DNA of 64,000 nt from Pseudomonas helmanticensis (GCF_900182985.1 NZ_FXUY01000001.1:1426001-1490000), one strand, 5' to 3'; positions 1-8,178 are shown, numbered from the stretch's first letter. Notes: a model not told the origin generated them from the letters alone. Translations and numbers: made by a program.

Positions 1-1245
1 CCATTGCATCGGCGTGCGCACGCCATCGCGGTCGCCGAGGTAGATGTTGTCGCCCATGCCGATTTCATCGCCGTAATACAACGTCGGCGTGCCCGGCATC
101 GACAGCAGCAGGCTGTTGAGCAACTCGACACGGCGACGGTCGCGTTCCATCAGCGGCGCCAGACGCCGGCGGATGCCGAGATTGATCCGCGCGCGACGGT
201 CAGCGGCGTAGTAATTCCACAGGTAGTCACGCTCTTTGTCGGTGACCATTTCCAGGGTCAATTCATCGTGGTTACGGAGGAAAATCGCCCATTGGCAGTT
301 GGCAGGAATTTCCGGGGTCTGGCGCAAGATATCGGTGATCGGAAAGCGGTCTTCCTGCGCCAGCGCCATGTACATGCGCGGCATCAGCGGAAAGTGGAAC
401 GCCATGTGGCATTCATCGCCATTCAGGCCTTTGGCATCGGTGTCGCCGAAATACAGCTGAGTGTCTTCAGGCCATTGGTTGGCCTCGGCGAGCAGCATGC
501 GGTCGGGGTAATTGGCGTCGATCTCGGCGCGAATCTGCTTGAGGACGTCGTGGGTCTCGGGAAGGTTTTCGTTGTTGGTGCCGTCACGCTCGATCAGGTA
601 CGGAATGGCGTCGAGACGCAGGCCGTCGATGCCCATGTCGAGCCAGTAACGCATCACCGACAGCACCGCTTTCATCACTTGCGGATTGTCGAAATTCAGG
701 TCGGGCTGGTGCGAATAAAAACGGTGCCAGAAGTACTGGCCCGCGACCGGGTCCCAGGTCCAGTTGGATTTCTCCGTGTCGAGAAAAATGATCCGCGTGC
801 CGTCGTATTTCTGGTCGTCATCCGACCACACATAGAAGTCCCGCGCAGCCGAGCCGGGTTTGGCCTTGCGCGCACGCTGGAACCACGGATGCTGGTCAGA
901 GGTGTGGTTGATCACCAGCTCAGTGATCACCCGCAAGCCGCGCTTGTGCGCCTCGGCGATGAAGCGCTTGGCATCGGCCATGGTTCCGTAATCGCTGTGC
1001 ACGCCACGGTATTCGGCAATGTCGTAGCCGTCATCGCGGCGCGGCGATGGGTAGAACGGCAAGAGCCAGATGGTGTTGACGCCGAGTTCGGCGATGTAAT
1101 CGAGTTTGGCGATCAGACCGGGAAAGTCGCCGATCCCGTCGTTGTTGGAGTCGAAAAACGATTTGACGTGAACTTGATAGATCACCGCGTCCTTGTACCA
1201 GAGCGGGTCTTTGATGAAGGTGGCTGCCTTGGGTTTCTTCGCCAT
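1..1245 (-). CDS. treS: Maltose alpha-D-glucosyltransferase (trehalose synthase), 3' end outside window
   Basis: TreS interconverts maltose and trehalose by intramolecular transglucosylation in the cytoplasm and feeds the maltose-1-phosphate/GlgE route. The visible 415 codons encode a GH13 (beta/alpha)8 barrel. The product starts [21 protein letters not shown] and carries the DGLRLDA strand with the nucleophilic Asp and, at the window edge, a VRTPMQW motif typical of TreS. The ATG at 1245 follows an AGCAGGAG ribosome-binding site. The frame is still open at base 1, so the gene is cut by the window and not by mutation. Pseudomonads usually carry a C-terminal maltokinase-like domain on this protein, which cannot be checked here. 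It lies 147 nt downstream of glgE, same strand, with a long inverted repeat between them. Confidence 0.93.
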   Translation of the reverse strand, partial: MAKKPKAATFIKDPLWYKDAVIYQVHVKSFFDSNNDGIGDFPGLIAKLDYIAELGVNTIWLLPFYPSPRRDDGYDIAEYRGVHSDYGTMADAKRFIAEAHKRGLRVITELVINHTSDQHPWFQRARKAKPGSAARDFYVWSDDDQKYDGTRIIFLDTEKSNWTWDPVAGQYFWHRFYSHQPDLNFDNPQVMKAVLSVMRYWLDMGIDGLRLDAIPYLIERDGTNNENLPETHDVLKQIRAEIDANYPDRMLLAEANQWPEDTQLYFGDTDAKGLNGDECHMAFHFPLMPRMYMALAQEDRFPITDILRQTPEIPANCQWAIFLRNHDELTLEMVTDKERDYLWNYYAADRRARINLGIRRRLAPLMERDRRRVELLNSLLLSMPGTPTLYYGDEIGMGDNIYLGDRDGVRTPMQW

Positions 1246-1282
1246 GTGAAACTCCTGCTGAATTCTTTAGAAGCGTCCCACG

Positions 1283-1393
1283 ATGATCGTTCCCACGCTC
1301 TGCGTGGGAATGCCGCCATGGACGCTCTGCGTCCGATTTTGGGACGCAGAGCGTCCCGGGATGCATTCCCACGCAGAGCGTGGGAACGATCAT
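1283..1393. repeat. Long inverted repeat (GTTCCCACGC-type) between glgE and treS
   Basis: The outer arms read GATCGTTCCCACGC and its complement, and a second nested pair reads GACGCTCTGCGTCC-like. Together they can fold into a two-tier hairpin of about 110 nt. It starts at the glgE stop codon and ends 38 nt before the treS start, so it may attenuate or stabilise the bicistronic message. A close copy lies at 3768-3875. It belongs to the class of intergenic repeats that recur in fluorescent pseudomonads. Confidence 0.85.
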
Positions 1394-3390
1394 TACGTAG
1401 TGGTGATTCGCCAGATGCCGAACGGCTGGTACGCCGGGTCAATGCGCATGAATTGGTACTTGCCATGCCAGTCCCAGCGATGGCCGTTCATCAAGTCCTC
1501 GCCATGGGTCGTCGCATCGTCCGGCAAACCCATCTCCCACAACGGCAGTTCAAAATTCGCCTCCTGCACGTTATGCGGATCAAGGCTCACCGCGACCAGA
1601 ATGAAATTGCTGCCGTCGGCACTGCGTTTGCCGAAGTAGAGAATGTTGTCGTTCCAGGCGTTGTAGACCTTCAGGCCCAAATGCGTGTGCAACGCCGGGT
1701 TCTGCCGACGAATACGATTGAGCTGGGCGATCTCGGCAATGATGTTGCCCGGTGCGGTGAAGTCGCGAATGCGAATCTCGTACTTCTCCGAATCGAGGTA
1801 TTCCTCCTTGCCCGGCACCGGCGCCGCTTCACACAGCTCGAACCCGGAATACATGCCCCACAACCCTGATCCCATGGTCGCCAGCGCCGCACGGATGAGA
1901 AAACCCGGACGTCCCGACTCATGCAGGAACGCCGGGTTGATGTCGGGCGTGTTGACGAAGAAGTTCGGCCGGTAGCACTCGCGCCACGGCGATTCATTCA
2001 GTTCGGTCAGATACGTCGCCAGTTCGGCCTTGGTGTTGCGCCAGGTGAAATAGGTGTAGCTCTGCGTGTAACCGACCTTGCCGAGGCGCGCCATCATCGC
2101 CGGGGTGGTGAAGGCTTCTGCGAGGAAGATCACTTCCGGGTATAGCGCGCGCACATCGGCGATCAGCCATTGCCAGAACGGCAGTGGCTTGGTGTGCGGG
2201 TTGTCGACGCGAAAGATCTTCACGCCCTCTTCAACCCAGCCAATGACGATGTCACGCAGCTCGACCCAGAGACTCGGAATGGCGTCCGGCGCGTAGAAGT
2301 CGACATTGACGATGTCCTGATATTTCTTCGGCGGGTTTTCCGCGTATTTGATCGTGCCGTCCGGGCGCCAGTTGAACCAGCCCGGATGCTGCTTGAGCCA
2401 CGGGTGATCCTGGGAACACTGAATGGCGAAATCGAGGGCGATCTCCAGTCCATGATCGGCAGCCGCCGCCACCAGCCGGCGAAAGTCTTCGCGAGTGCCG
2501 AGTTGCGAGTGAATCGCCTCGTGGCCGCCCTCCTCGCTACCAATCGCGTAGGGGCTGCCGGGATCGTCCGGGCCGGCGGTCAGGGAGTTGTTGCGGCCCT
2601 TGCGGTGTGCGCGGCCAATCGGGTGAATCGGCGTGAAATACAGCACGTCGAAACCCATGTCCTGAATCATCGGCAAGCGTGAATGCACGTCATTGAAGGT
2701 GCCGTGACGGCGCGGATCATCGGTGATCGAGCGGGGAAACAGCTCGTACCAACTGGCGAACTCGGCCAGTTCGCGCTCGACATCCATAGGGAATTCGGCG
2801 CTGACACTCAGATAGGCGCGGTGATCGGCCTCAGCCATCAATTGCGCACTGCGCGAGTGCAGAAACAGCGCCACCTGCTCGGTTTCGAGCAGGCCGGAGA
2901 GCTCATGGTGCAAAGCGGCCAAGTGCTCGCTGAGTTGACCTTCACTGCGCTCGGCGGCCTGTTGCACCATGCTGCGGCCTTCCTGCAGCTCCAGTGAAAC
3001 CGGTACGGCAGCGTTGTGTTTCTTCTCCAGTTCATACTGGAAACTGGCGAAATGGTCGATCCACGCCTCGATGCAATAGAGGAAACGCCCCTGATGTTCA
3101 GGGCGGAATTGGCCTTGCCAGCCATTGTTGCCCTGATCGGACATGACCTCGCTCTGCCAGGTCTCTTCGCCTTCTTCGCGCCAACGAATGCGTACAGCCA
3201 GCTTGTCGTGACCGTCGGCGAACACCTTGCTGGTGACGATCACCGCACGCCCGGCAATCGACTTCACGGCAAACTGCCCGCCATCAAGGGTCGGCATGGT
3301 GTTTTCGATGGCGATACGCGGCAGCAGCAACGCCTGCGACAGCGGCATGTGTGGGTTGTAGCTCAGCTCTGAGGGTTTTTCAGCAGTCAT
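1393..3390 (-). CDS. glgE: Alpha-1,4-glucan:maltose-1-phosphate maltosyltransferase
   Basis: GlgE transfers maltosyl units from maltose-1-phosphate to alpha-1,4-glucan (GH13_3), the polymerising step of the TreS-maltokinase-GlgE-GlgB route. The 665-residue product has the family N-terminal beta-sandwich domain (about residues 20-130), an insert helical domain, then the catalytic barrel. KIFRVDNPHTK places the nucleophile at about D396 and FLAEAFT the general acid at about E425, close to the positions known for Streptomyces GlgE. The ATG at 3390 has an AAGGAGAG ribosome-binding site. An upstream in-frame start at 3474 exists, but it would overlap the likely transcription start. It lies directly upstream of treS. 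A candidate AlgU promoter lies about 90 nt upstream, which fits osmotic-stress control. Confidence 0.95.
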   Translation of the reverse strand: MTAEKPSELSYNPHMPLSQALLLPRIAIENTMPTLDGGQFAVKSIAGRAVIVTSKVFADGHDKLAVRIRWREEGEETWQSEVMSDQGNNGWQGQFRPEHQGRFLYCIEAWIDHFASFQYELEKKHNAAVPVSLELQEGRSMVQQAAERSEGQLSEHLAALHHELSGLLETEQVALFLHSRSAQLMAEADHRAYLSVSAEFPMDVERELAEFASWYELFPRSITDDPRRHGTFNDVHSRLPMIQDMGFDVLYFTPIHPIGRAHRKGRNNSLTAGPDDPGSPYAIGSEEGGHEAIHSQLGTREDFRRLVAAAADHGLEIALDFAIQCSQDHPWLKQHPGWFNWRPDGTIKYAENPPKKYQDIVNVDFYAPDAIPSLWVELRDIVIGWVEEGVKIFRVDNPHTKPLPFWQWLIADVRALYPEVIFLAEAFTTPAMMARLGKVGYTQSYTYFTWRNTKAELATYLTELNESPWRECYRPNFFVNTPDINPAFLHESGRPGFLIRAALATMGSGLWGMYSGFELCEAAPVPGKEEYLDSEKYEIRIRDFTAPGNIIAEIAQLNRIRRQNPALHTHLGLKVYNAWNDNILYFGKRSADGSNFILVAVSLDPHNVQEANFELPLWEMGLPDDATTHGEDLMNGHRWDWHGKYQFMRIDPAYQPFGIWRITTT

Positions 3391-3480
3391 TGAGCATCTC
3401 TCCTTAACGCCCCAAGGACGCTCTTGTGCCGGATCGGTATTCGCAACGAAGCGCCTGCCCCGCAATGAACTCACTTAGGT

Positions 3481-3508
3481 TCCGAGCGACCGCCGCCGGG
3501 AAAAGTTC
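3481..3508 (-). promoter_or_regulatory. Candidate AlgU (sigma-22) promoter for glgE
   Basis: Read on the minus strand, GAACTT (3508-3503) is followed after 17 nt by TCGGA (3485-3481). The AlgU/RpoE-type consensus is GAACTT-N16/17-TCTGA, so there is one mismatch in the -10 core. The predicted start would lie near 3474, giving a leader of about 85 nt before the glgE ATG. AlgU control of osmoprotectant and glucan genes is known in Pseudomonas, but its use here is inferred from the motif alone. Confidence 0.5.
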
Positions 3509-3607
3509 AGATGAAATTGCCGTGACACAAAAGCGGATCGAATTACGCGCTGGGTGGTCAATCCACTTAAGCACTTCTCACGCCATGTGCCACACGGAGG
3601 TCATCAG

Positions 3608-3766
3608 ATGAATATCCCGATCCCGGCGGAAACGCCCGATCCGAACATCGACAAACCCACCCTGCCGGAGACGGAACCGCAGCCGGTTCCCGAGCAGGAA
3701 CCACCGGGCACCACGCCACCGCCCAAGGAAGAACCACCAACGACGATGCCACCAGTCATCGTCTAA
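3608..3766 (+). CDS. Small proline-rich protein of unknown function
   Basis: A 52-residue product, divergent from glgE. It starts MNIPIPAETPDPN and is almost entirely Pro, Glu, Thr and Val, with repeated PE, EPQP and PPP runs, no cysteine, no membrane segment and no signal peptide. It is expected to be disordered and acidic. The ribosome-binding site CGGAGGTC sits seven to eight nt before the ATG at 3608. Short proteins of this composition are widespread in fluorescent pseudomonads, but I know of no assigned role. A long inverted repeat starts two nt after the stop and may end the transcript. The good ribosome-binding site and the codon-biased composition argue that it is real. Confidence 0.65.
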   Translation: MNIPIPAETPDPNIDKPTLPETEPQPVPEQEPPGTTPPPKEEPPTTMPPVIV

Positions 3767-3767
3767 C

Positions 3768-3875
3768 TGATCGTTCCCACGCTCCGCGTGGGAATGCAGC
3801 CCGGGACGCTCCGCGTCCCAAAGCGGACGCGGAGCGTCCATTGAGGCATTCCCACGCAGAGCGTGGGAACGATCA
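3768..3875. repeat. Long inverted repeat (GTTCCCACGC-type), second copy
   Basis: The outer arms TGATCGTTCCCACGC and GCGTGGGAACGATCA enclose an inner GACGCTCCGCGTCC pair. It has the same architecture as 1283-1393, with CTCCGC in place of CTCTGC in one arm. It lies between the convergent proline-rich protein gene and the mgtC-like gene, where it could act as a bidirectional terminator. Confidence 0.85.
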
Positions 3876-3891
3876 ACGTGGCAACGATCAG

Positions 3892-4404
3892 TCAGTGATC
3901 ATCAGTCTTCTCCTCCTCTTTTTCGAAGAGTTTTACGATGCGCGGCATCACGCTGAAAATCCCCAGCGCCAGCAAGGTACTGAGCAACGCCGTGGCTTCC
4001 TTGCCCAATCCCGCCGCGACACCAATAGCCGCCGTCATCCACAGCCCGGCCGCCGTGGTCAGGCCTTTGACGTGACCTTCATCACCCTCATGATTTTTCA
4101 GAATCGTCCCGGCGCCAAGAAAACCGATCCCGGCGATCACCCCCTGCAGCACCCGACTCATCGCATCGGACTCCGCCCCTGACGTTTGCGGCACCAGCAC
4201 AAACAACGCCGCGCCGAGCGCCACCAACATATGCGTGCGCACCCCGGCTGCCTTGCCCTTGTGCTCGCGTTCGAACCCGAGAATTCCGCCAAGCACCGCT
4301 GCCATCAACAGCCGCACGGTAATCCGCGTCAGTTGCGAAGCATCGCCAATGTCGGCGAATTCCACTTGCAGGGTTTCCCACACTTCATGCCACCACGCGT
4401 TCAT
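3892..4404 (-). CDS. MgtC/SapB-family inner-membrane protein
   Basis: A 170-residue integral membrane protein. After an amphipathic N-terminus (about residues 1-25) it has four to five hydrophobic segments. The signature stretches are ILGFEREHKGKAAGVRTHML and GVIAGIGFLGAGTIL, followed by GLTTAAGLWMTAAIGVA, all characteristic of the MgtC/SapB/YhiD family. Relatives are linked to Mg2+ limitation, acid tolerance and intramacrophage survival, and act by binding membrane ATPases. The C-terminus is charged (EKEEEKTDDH) and lacks the larger cytosolic domain of Salmonella MgtC. The ATG at 4404 follows AAGGACTGCACG. It is a single gene, convergent with the proline-rich gene. No Mg2+ leader element was recognised upstream. 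Confidence 0.9.
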   Translation of the reverse strand: MNAWWHEVWETLQVEFADIGDASQLTRITVRLLMAAVLGGILGFEREHKGKAAGVRTHMLVALGAALFVLVPQTSGAESDAMSRVLQGVIAGIGFLGAGTILKNHEGDEGHVKGLTTAAGLWMTAAIGVAAGLGKEATALLSTLLALGIFSVMPRIVKLFEKEEEKTDDH

Positions 4405-4527
4405 CGTGCAGTCCTTGTTATTGGCTCGATAGATGATGGACAGCGGCGACCATTAATCAGTTGCGCAGAACGATCGGCGCAGCGTGTGCCCTAACCTTGC
4501 AGACCTCCCTGAAAAAAGGACTGCCCC

Positions 4528-4776
4528 ATGCCCCTTCGAGTCGATGAAAGCAATCCCGAACAGAAAGTGTGTTTTTTCACTGTCGAAAATGGCGAGGAAA
4601 TTCGCATCTGCGACACCCTGGAAGTCCGCACCGATAGCGAAAAATCCATGTCGTTCGTGGAAATAGAAGGTCGGCGCGTTTACGTCACCGAATCCGAAGC
4701 CGACGCCTTGACCGTTGCTGGCGCGAAGGACGGTCGCAAACACCTGAAGGCTGACGAGAGTGATTCGGTGATTTGA
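4528..4776 (+). CDS. DUF3203-like small protein
   Basis: An 82-residue soluble protein starting MPLRVDESNPEQKVCFFTVE. The pattern of short beta strands and the C-terminal YVTESEADALTVAGAKDGRK resembles the Pseudomonas-restricted DUF3203 family, whose members end with a similar SEAEADALTxAGAxD segment. No catalytic motif, signal peptide or membrane segment is visible. The ribosome-binding site AAAGGACTG precedes the ATG at 4528. It is divergent from the mgtC-like gene and followed by three hairpins before ccoG. Function unknown; the family call is from memory of the motif. Confidence 0.7.
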   Translation: MPLRVDESNPEQKVCFFTVENGEEIRICDTLEVRTDSEKSMSFVEIEGRRVYVTESEADALTVAGAKDGRKHLKADESDSVI

Positions 4777-4790
4777 CTGACCTTGGTCAA
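4777..4790. promoter_or_regulatory. Degenerate ANR/FNR-type box upstream of ccoG
   Basis: CTGAC-CTTG-GTCAA matches the ANR consensus TTGAT-N4-ATCAA at 7 of 10 positions. It lies just after the DUF3203-like stop codon and about 180 nt upstream of ccoG. ANR control of ccoG-type genes is established in pseudomonads, but the distance is long and hairpins intervene, so this is only a candidate. Confidence 0.3.
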
Positions 4791-4796
4791 CACCCC

Positions 4797-4890
4797 GCGC
4801 AAACGTCTGCGATAGGCGTTTGCGCCCGTGCCTGCGGGCTGCTTCAAGTTGTCGCAGGCGCTGTGAAAAAGCGCATCTGATACGCTTTTT
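4797..4890 (+). terminator. Three consecutive hairpins between the DUF3203-like gene and ccoG
   Basis: GCGCAAACG (4797-4805) pairs with CGTTTGCGC (4817-4825). GCCTGCG then pairs with CGCAGGC (up to about 4860). AAAAAGCG (4866-4873) pairs with CGCTTTTT (4883-4890), ending in a T run. The last hairpin looks like an intrinsic terminator on the plus strand, ending DUF3203-gene transcription. The cluster could alternatively be a structured ccoG leader. Confidence 0.5.
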
Positions 4891-4895
4891 ATTGA

Positions 4896-4914
4896 AATAC
4901 CTGAGTCTGTTATG
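4896..4914. promoter_or_regulatory. Shared 19-bp motif upstream of ccoG (copy 1)
   Basis: AATACCTGAGTCTGTTATG lies 57 nt before the ccoG start. A 16-of-19 match occurs at 46775-46793, 80 nt before ccoN4. The homologous P. aeruginosa genes belong to one MpaR-controlled cluster, so this is a candidate regulator site or conserved promoter element. That role is inferred from the match alone. Confidence 0.4.
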
Positions 4915-4971
4915 CAAACAGATCGACGCTCATAGTGCTCTGGCCTGATGGAGGCTGATGAGCGAATAACC

Positions 4972-6402
4972 ATGAGCGAACAAATCCCCGTCCGAACCGT
5001 AGAAGCATCTCCCACGATAAAAAGTGTGCCCGCACGCCCAATGAAGGCGACGGCCAAATCCAGCGACAATCAAATTCACACCCGCAGCTTCACCGGCCTG
5101 TTTCGCACGCTGCGCATGAGCGGTGCGGGATTTCTGTTTGTGCTGTTTTTCGGCACCGTGTGGCTGAACTGGGGTGGACGCCAGGCGGTGCTCTGGGACC
5201 TTTCCGAAAGCAAATTCCACATCTTCGGCGCGACCTTCTGGCCACAGGATTTCATTCTGCTCTCGGCCCTGCTGATCATTGCCGCGTTCGGCCTGTTCGC
5301 CATCACCGTGTTCGCCGGACGGGTCTGGTGCGGCTACACCTGCCCGCAGAGCTCGTGGACGTGGATTTTCATGTGGTGCGAGAAGATCACCGAGGGCGAG
5401 CGCAACCAGCGGATCAAACTGCAAGCGGCGCCGTGGGGCCTCAACAAACTGGCGCGGCGTGCGGCCAAGCACACGCTGTGGCTGGCGATCAGCGTACTGA
5501 CCGGCCTGACCTTCGTCGGCTACTTCACACCGATCCGGCCACTGGCCGAAGAGCTGCTGACCTTGCAGATCGGCGGCGTCAGCCTGTTCTGGGTGCTGTT
5601 TTTCACCGCCGCCACTTACATCAACGCCGGCTGGCTACGCGAAGCGGTGTGCATGCACATGTGCCCGTATGCGCGCTTCCAGAGCGTGATGTTCGACAAG
5701 GACACCCTGGCGATTTCCTACGACGTCGCCCGGGGCGAAAATCGTGGCCCGCGCAAACGTGATGTAAAACCGCTCGAAGCCGGCCTCGGCGATTGCATCG
5801 ATTGCCATTTGTGCGTGCAGGTCTGCCCGACCGGCATCGACATCCGCGACGGCTTGCAGATGGAATGCATCGGTTGCGCCGCGTGCATCGACGCCTGCGA
5901 TTCGATCATGGACAAGATGAACTACCCGCGCGGCTTGATCCGCTACAGCTCCGAGCGCGAATTGCAGGGTGGCAAGACGCACCTGCTGCGGCCACGATTG
6001 ATCGGCTACACCGTGGTGCTGCTGGCGATGATCGGTGCACTCGCGTTGGCGCTGGTTGAACGGCCAATGGTCTCGCTGGACGTGACCAAGGATCGCGGAT
6101 TATTCCGTGAGAACGGTCAGGGCCAGATCGAGAACATCTATAGCCTGAAAGTCATCAACAAGACCCAACAACGCCAGGATTACAACTTGAGTCTGGTTGA
6201 CGGTGAAGGCTTCCAGTTGCAAGGCAAGACCGAACTGAGCCTAGCGCCAGGCGAAATTGTCGACGTGCCGGTGTCGGTGGCAATGACCACCGAGCGCCCG
6301 AGCAGCAGTTCGCAGACCTTGAGCTTCAAGATCGCTGACAGCGATGAACCAGACATCTACAGCGTGGCGAAGAGCAGGTTTGTGGCGCCGATGAATCGTT
6401 GA
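4972..6402 (+). CDS. ccoG: Cytochrome c oxidase accessory protein CcoG (RdxA/FixG family)
   Basis: An inner-membrane ferredoxin-like protein involved in copper reduction and maturation of cbb3-type cytochrome c oxidase. The product has 476 residues and about five membrane segments. A cysteine-rich stretch (VWCGYTCPQSSW) lies between the early helices. It has a classical 2x[4Fe-4S] ferredoxin domain (CIDCHLCVQVCPTG and CIGCAACIDACDS) and a C-terminal periplasmic Ig-like domain (IgFixG). ATG 4972 is chosen by the family start MSEQIPVRTV; an in-frame ATG at 4948 is possible because a GGAGG lies at 4950-4954. It is followed by an MpaR-type regulator, the order of PA4131-PA4132 in P. aeruginosa. 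That makes it the copy associated with ccoN4 and not the one of the main ccoNOPQ-ccoGHIS operon. Confidence 0.95.
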   Translation: MSEQIPVRTVEASPTIKSVPARPMKATAKSSDNQIHTRSFTGLFRTLRMSGAGFLFVLFFGTVWLNWGGRQAVLWDLSESKFHIFGATFWPQDFILLSALLIIAAFGLFAITVFAGRVWCGYTCPQSSWTWIFMWCEKITEGERNQRIKLQAAPWGLNKLARRAAKHTLWLAISVLTGLTFVGYFTPIRPLAEELLTLQIGGVSLFWVLFFTAATYINAGWLREAVCMHMCPYARFQSVMFDKDTLAISYDVARGENRGPRKRDVKPLEAGLGDCIDCHLCVQVCPTGIDIRDGLQMECIGCAACIDACDSIMDKMNYPRGLIRYSSERELQGGKTHLLRPRLIGYTVVLLAMIGALALALVERPMVSLDVTKDRGLFRENGQGQIENIYSLKVINKTQQRQDYNLSLVDGEGFQLQGKTELSLAPGEIVDVPVSVAMTTERPSSSSQTLSFKIADSDEPDIYSVAKSRFVAPMNR

Positions 6403-6418
6403 GCCGTTAGAATCCTTT

Positions 6419-6632
6419 CCCCTCACCCCAGCCCTCTCCCAGGGGTAGAGGGGGCCGACCGAGGTGTCTGTCGCTATACATCGACCTGACAGACCGAGTT
6501 GATTATGGATTCGCCAAAGCACTTTCCGGCCGAATCGATTATGGATTCAGCAAAGTACTGTCAGGTCGGTGTAGTTCACAAGCATCCCGCAATCAGTCCC
6601 CTCTCCCTCCGGGAGAGGGCTAGGGTGAGGGG
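6419..6632. repeat. MITE-like element with CCCCTCACCC terminal inverted repeats
   Basis: The ends CCCCTCACCCCAGCCCTCTC and the complementary GAGAGGGCTAGGGTGAGGGG enclose about 170 bp. Inside, CGACCTGACA and TGTCAGGTCG form a second inverted repeat, and GATTATGGATTC occurs twice (6501 and 6537). The right end holds CCCTCTCCC-TCC-GGGAGAGGG followed by CTTTTT, so it may also terminate ccoG transcription. A relative with the same ends lies at 48557-48732. Confidence 0.8.
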
Positions 6633-6676
6633 CTTTTTACCTGACACTCACAATCAACCAGCACCAAGGCTCCTCG

Positions 6677-8086
6677 ATGAAACGCTACGAAAAATTCGCC
6701 GACGACATCGCTGAACTGATCCGCTCCGGCGTGCTGGGCCCCGGCCAGCGCGTGCCTTCGGTGCGCTACGCCAGCCAGACCTACGGCGTCAGCCCGTCCA
6801 CGGTGTTCCAGGCCTATTACCTGCTCGAACGTCGCGGCCTGATCCGTGCGCGGCCGCGCTCCGGCTACTTCGTCAACACCCACGCGCCAAGCCCGTTCTC
6901 GGAGCCGGTGATCAGCAGCCACGTCAACGACTCCACTGAAGTCGACGTCAGCGAATTGGTGTTCTCTGTTCTTGAGTCGATCAAGGACCCAAACACCGTA
7001 CCGTTCGGCTCGGCGTTCCCCAGCCCGACGCTGTTCCCGCTGCAACGCCTGTCGCGCTCGCTGGCCAGTGCCGCGCGGGAAATGGACCCACGCATGGTCG
7101 TCACCGACATGTCGCCGGGCAACCCGCAACTGCGCCGACAGATCGCCCTGCGCTACATGGTCGGCGGGCTGATGTTGCCGATGGAAGAACTGCTGATCAC
7201 CAACGGCGCCCTCGAAGCACTGAACCTGTGCCTGCAAGCCGTGACCGAACCCGGCGACCTGGTGGCCATCGAAGCCCCAGCGTTCTACGCCAGCCTGCAA
7301 GTGCTCGAACGGCTGAAACTCAAAGCCGTGGAAATCCCCGTGCACCCGCGCGACGGCATCGACCTTGGCGTCCTCGCGCAAACCCTGGAACGCCACCCGA
7401 TCAAGGCCTGCTGGTGCATGACCAGTTTCCAGAACCCGATGGGCGCAACCATGCCCGAGGCGAAGAAACAGGAACTGGTCGAACTGCTACGCCGCCATCA
7501 GGTGCCGCTGATCGAAGACGACGTCTACGCCGAACTCTATTACGGCCAACAGGCACCGAAACCGGCCAAGGCCTTCGACACTGAAGGCCTGGTGATGCAT
7601 TGCGGCTCGTTCGCCAAAAGCCTCGCCCCCGGCTACCGCATCGGCTGGGTCGCCGCCGGGCGTTATGCGCAGAAAATCGAGCGCCTGAAACTGATGACCT
7701 CGCTGTGCGCCTCGATGCCGGCGCAAGCGGCGATTGCCGACTATCTGCAACATGGCGGCTATGACCGTCACCTGCGCAAACTGCGCTATGCGCTGGAAGA
7801 ACAGCAAAGCGCGATGCTCGCCGCGATCGCGCGTTATTTCCCGGCACAGACGCGGGTCAGCCAACCGGCCGGCGGTTACTTCTTGTGGCTGGAATTACCG
7901 CCGCAGATGGATTCATTGAAGTTGTTTCAGATGGCACTGGCGCAAGGCATCAGCATTGCGCCGGGACCGATATTCTCGCCGACGCAGCGGTTCAGAAATT
8001 GTATTCGCCTGAATTACGGCAGCCCCTGGACCGAGGATTCGGAAAAGGCCATGGAGACGTTGGGGCGGATTGTGCGGTCGTTCTGA
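6677..8086 (+). CDS. mpaR: MocR/GntR-type regulator with aminotransferase domain, MpaR-like
   Basis: A 469-residue transcription factor of the MocR class. The N-terminal winged-helix GntR domain (about residues 1-70, with GQRVPSVRYASQTYGVSPST) is joined to a fold-type I aminotransferase-like domain. The PLP lysine is visible in CGSFAKSLAPGYRIGW, and the substrate-side motifs MTSFQNPMG and IEDDVYAEL are intact. ATG 6677 follows a weak CAAGGC site. It lies directly downstream of ccoG, as in P. aeruginosa PA4131-PA4132, where MpaR activates the orphan oxidase subunit ccoN4 during cyanogenesis. Here ccoN4 lies 38 kb away. The assignment to MpaR rests on domain type plus this neighbour; other MocR paralogues exist in pseudomonads. 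Confidence 0.75.
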   Translation: MKRYEKFADDIAELIRSGVLGPGQRVPSVRYASQTYGVSPSTVFQAYYLLERRGLIRARPRSGYFVNTHAPSPFSEPVISSHVNDSTEVDVSELVFSVLESIKDPNTVPFGSAFPSPTLFPLQRLSRSLASAAREMDPRMVVTDMSPGNPQLRRQIALRYMVGGLMLPMEELLITNGALEALNLCLQAVTEPGDLVAIEAPAFYASLQVLERLKLKAVEIPVHPRDGIDLGVLAQTLERHPIKACWCMTSFQNPMGATMPEAKKQELVELLRRHQVPLIEDDVYAELYYGQQAPKPAKAFDTEGLVMHCGSFAKSLAPGYRIGWVAAGRYAQKIERLKLMTSLCASMPAQAAIADYLQHGGYDRHLRKLRYALEEQQSAMLAAIARYFPAQTRVSQPAGGYFLWLELPPQMDSLKLFQMALAQGISIAPGPIFSPTQRFRNCIRLNYGSPWTEDSEKAMETLGRIVRSF

Positions 8087-8109
8087 CAGATTATTGCTGC
8101 CCCGTCAGA

Positions 8110-8178
8110 AGCTATCGCGAGCAGGCTCCCTCCTACAGGGGAACGCATTCCAATTGTAGGAGTGAGCCTGCTCGCGAT
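8110..8178. repeat. REP doublet (GAGTGAGCCTGCTCGCGAT type)
   Basis: Two inverted REP arms are present: CTATCGCGAGCAGGCTCCC, then AGTGAGCCTGCTCGCGATG. They lie between the convergent mpaR-like and SDR genes. The arms are arranged outward compared with the other REPINs in the window. Confidence 0.85.

Noticed and set aside
4..1869. Open frame of 621 codons on the plus strand opposite treS and the glgE end
   Set aside because: It runs through two real genes and a repeat in antisense; composition is an antisense shadow.
4948..4971. Earlier ccoG start at 4948
   Set aside because: It has no ribosome-binding site upstream; the family N-terminus fits 4972 better, although the GGAGG at 4950 leaves some doubt.
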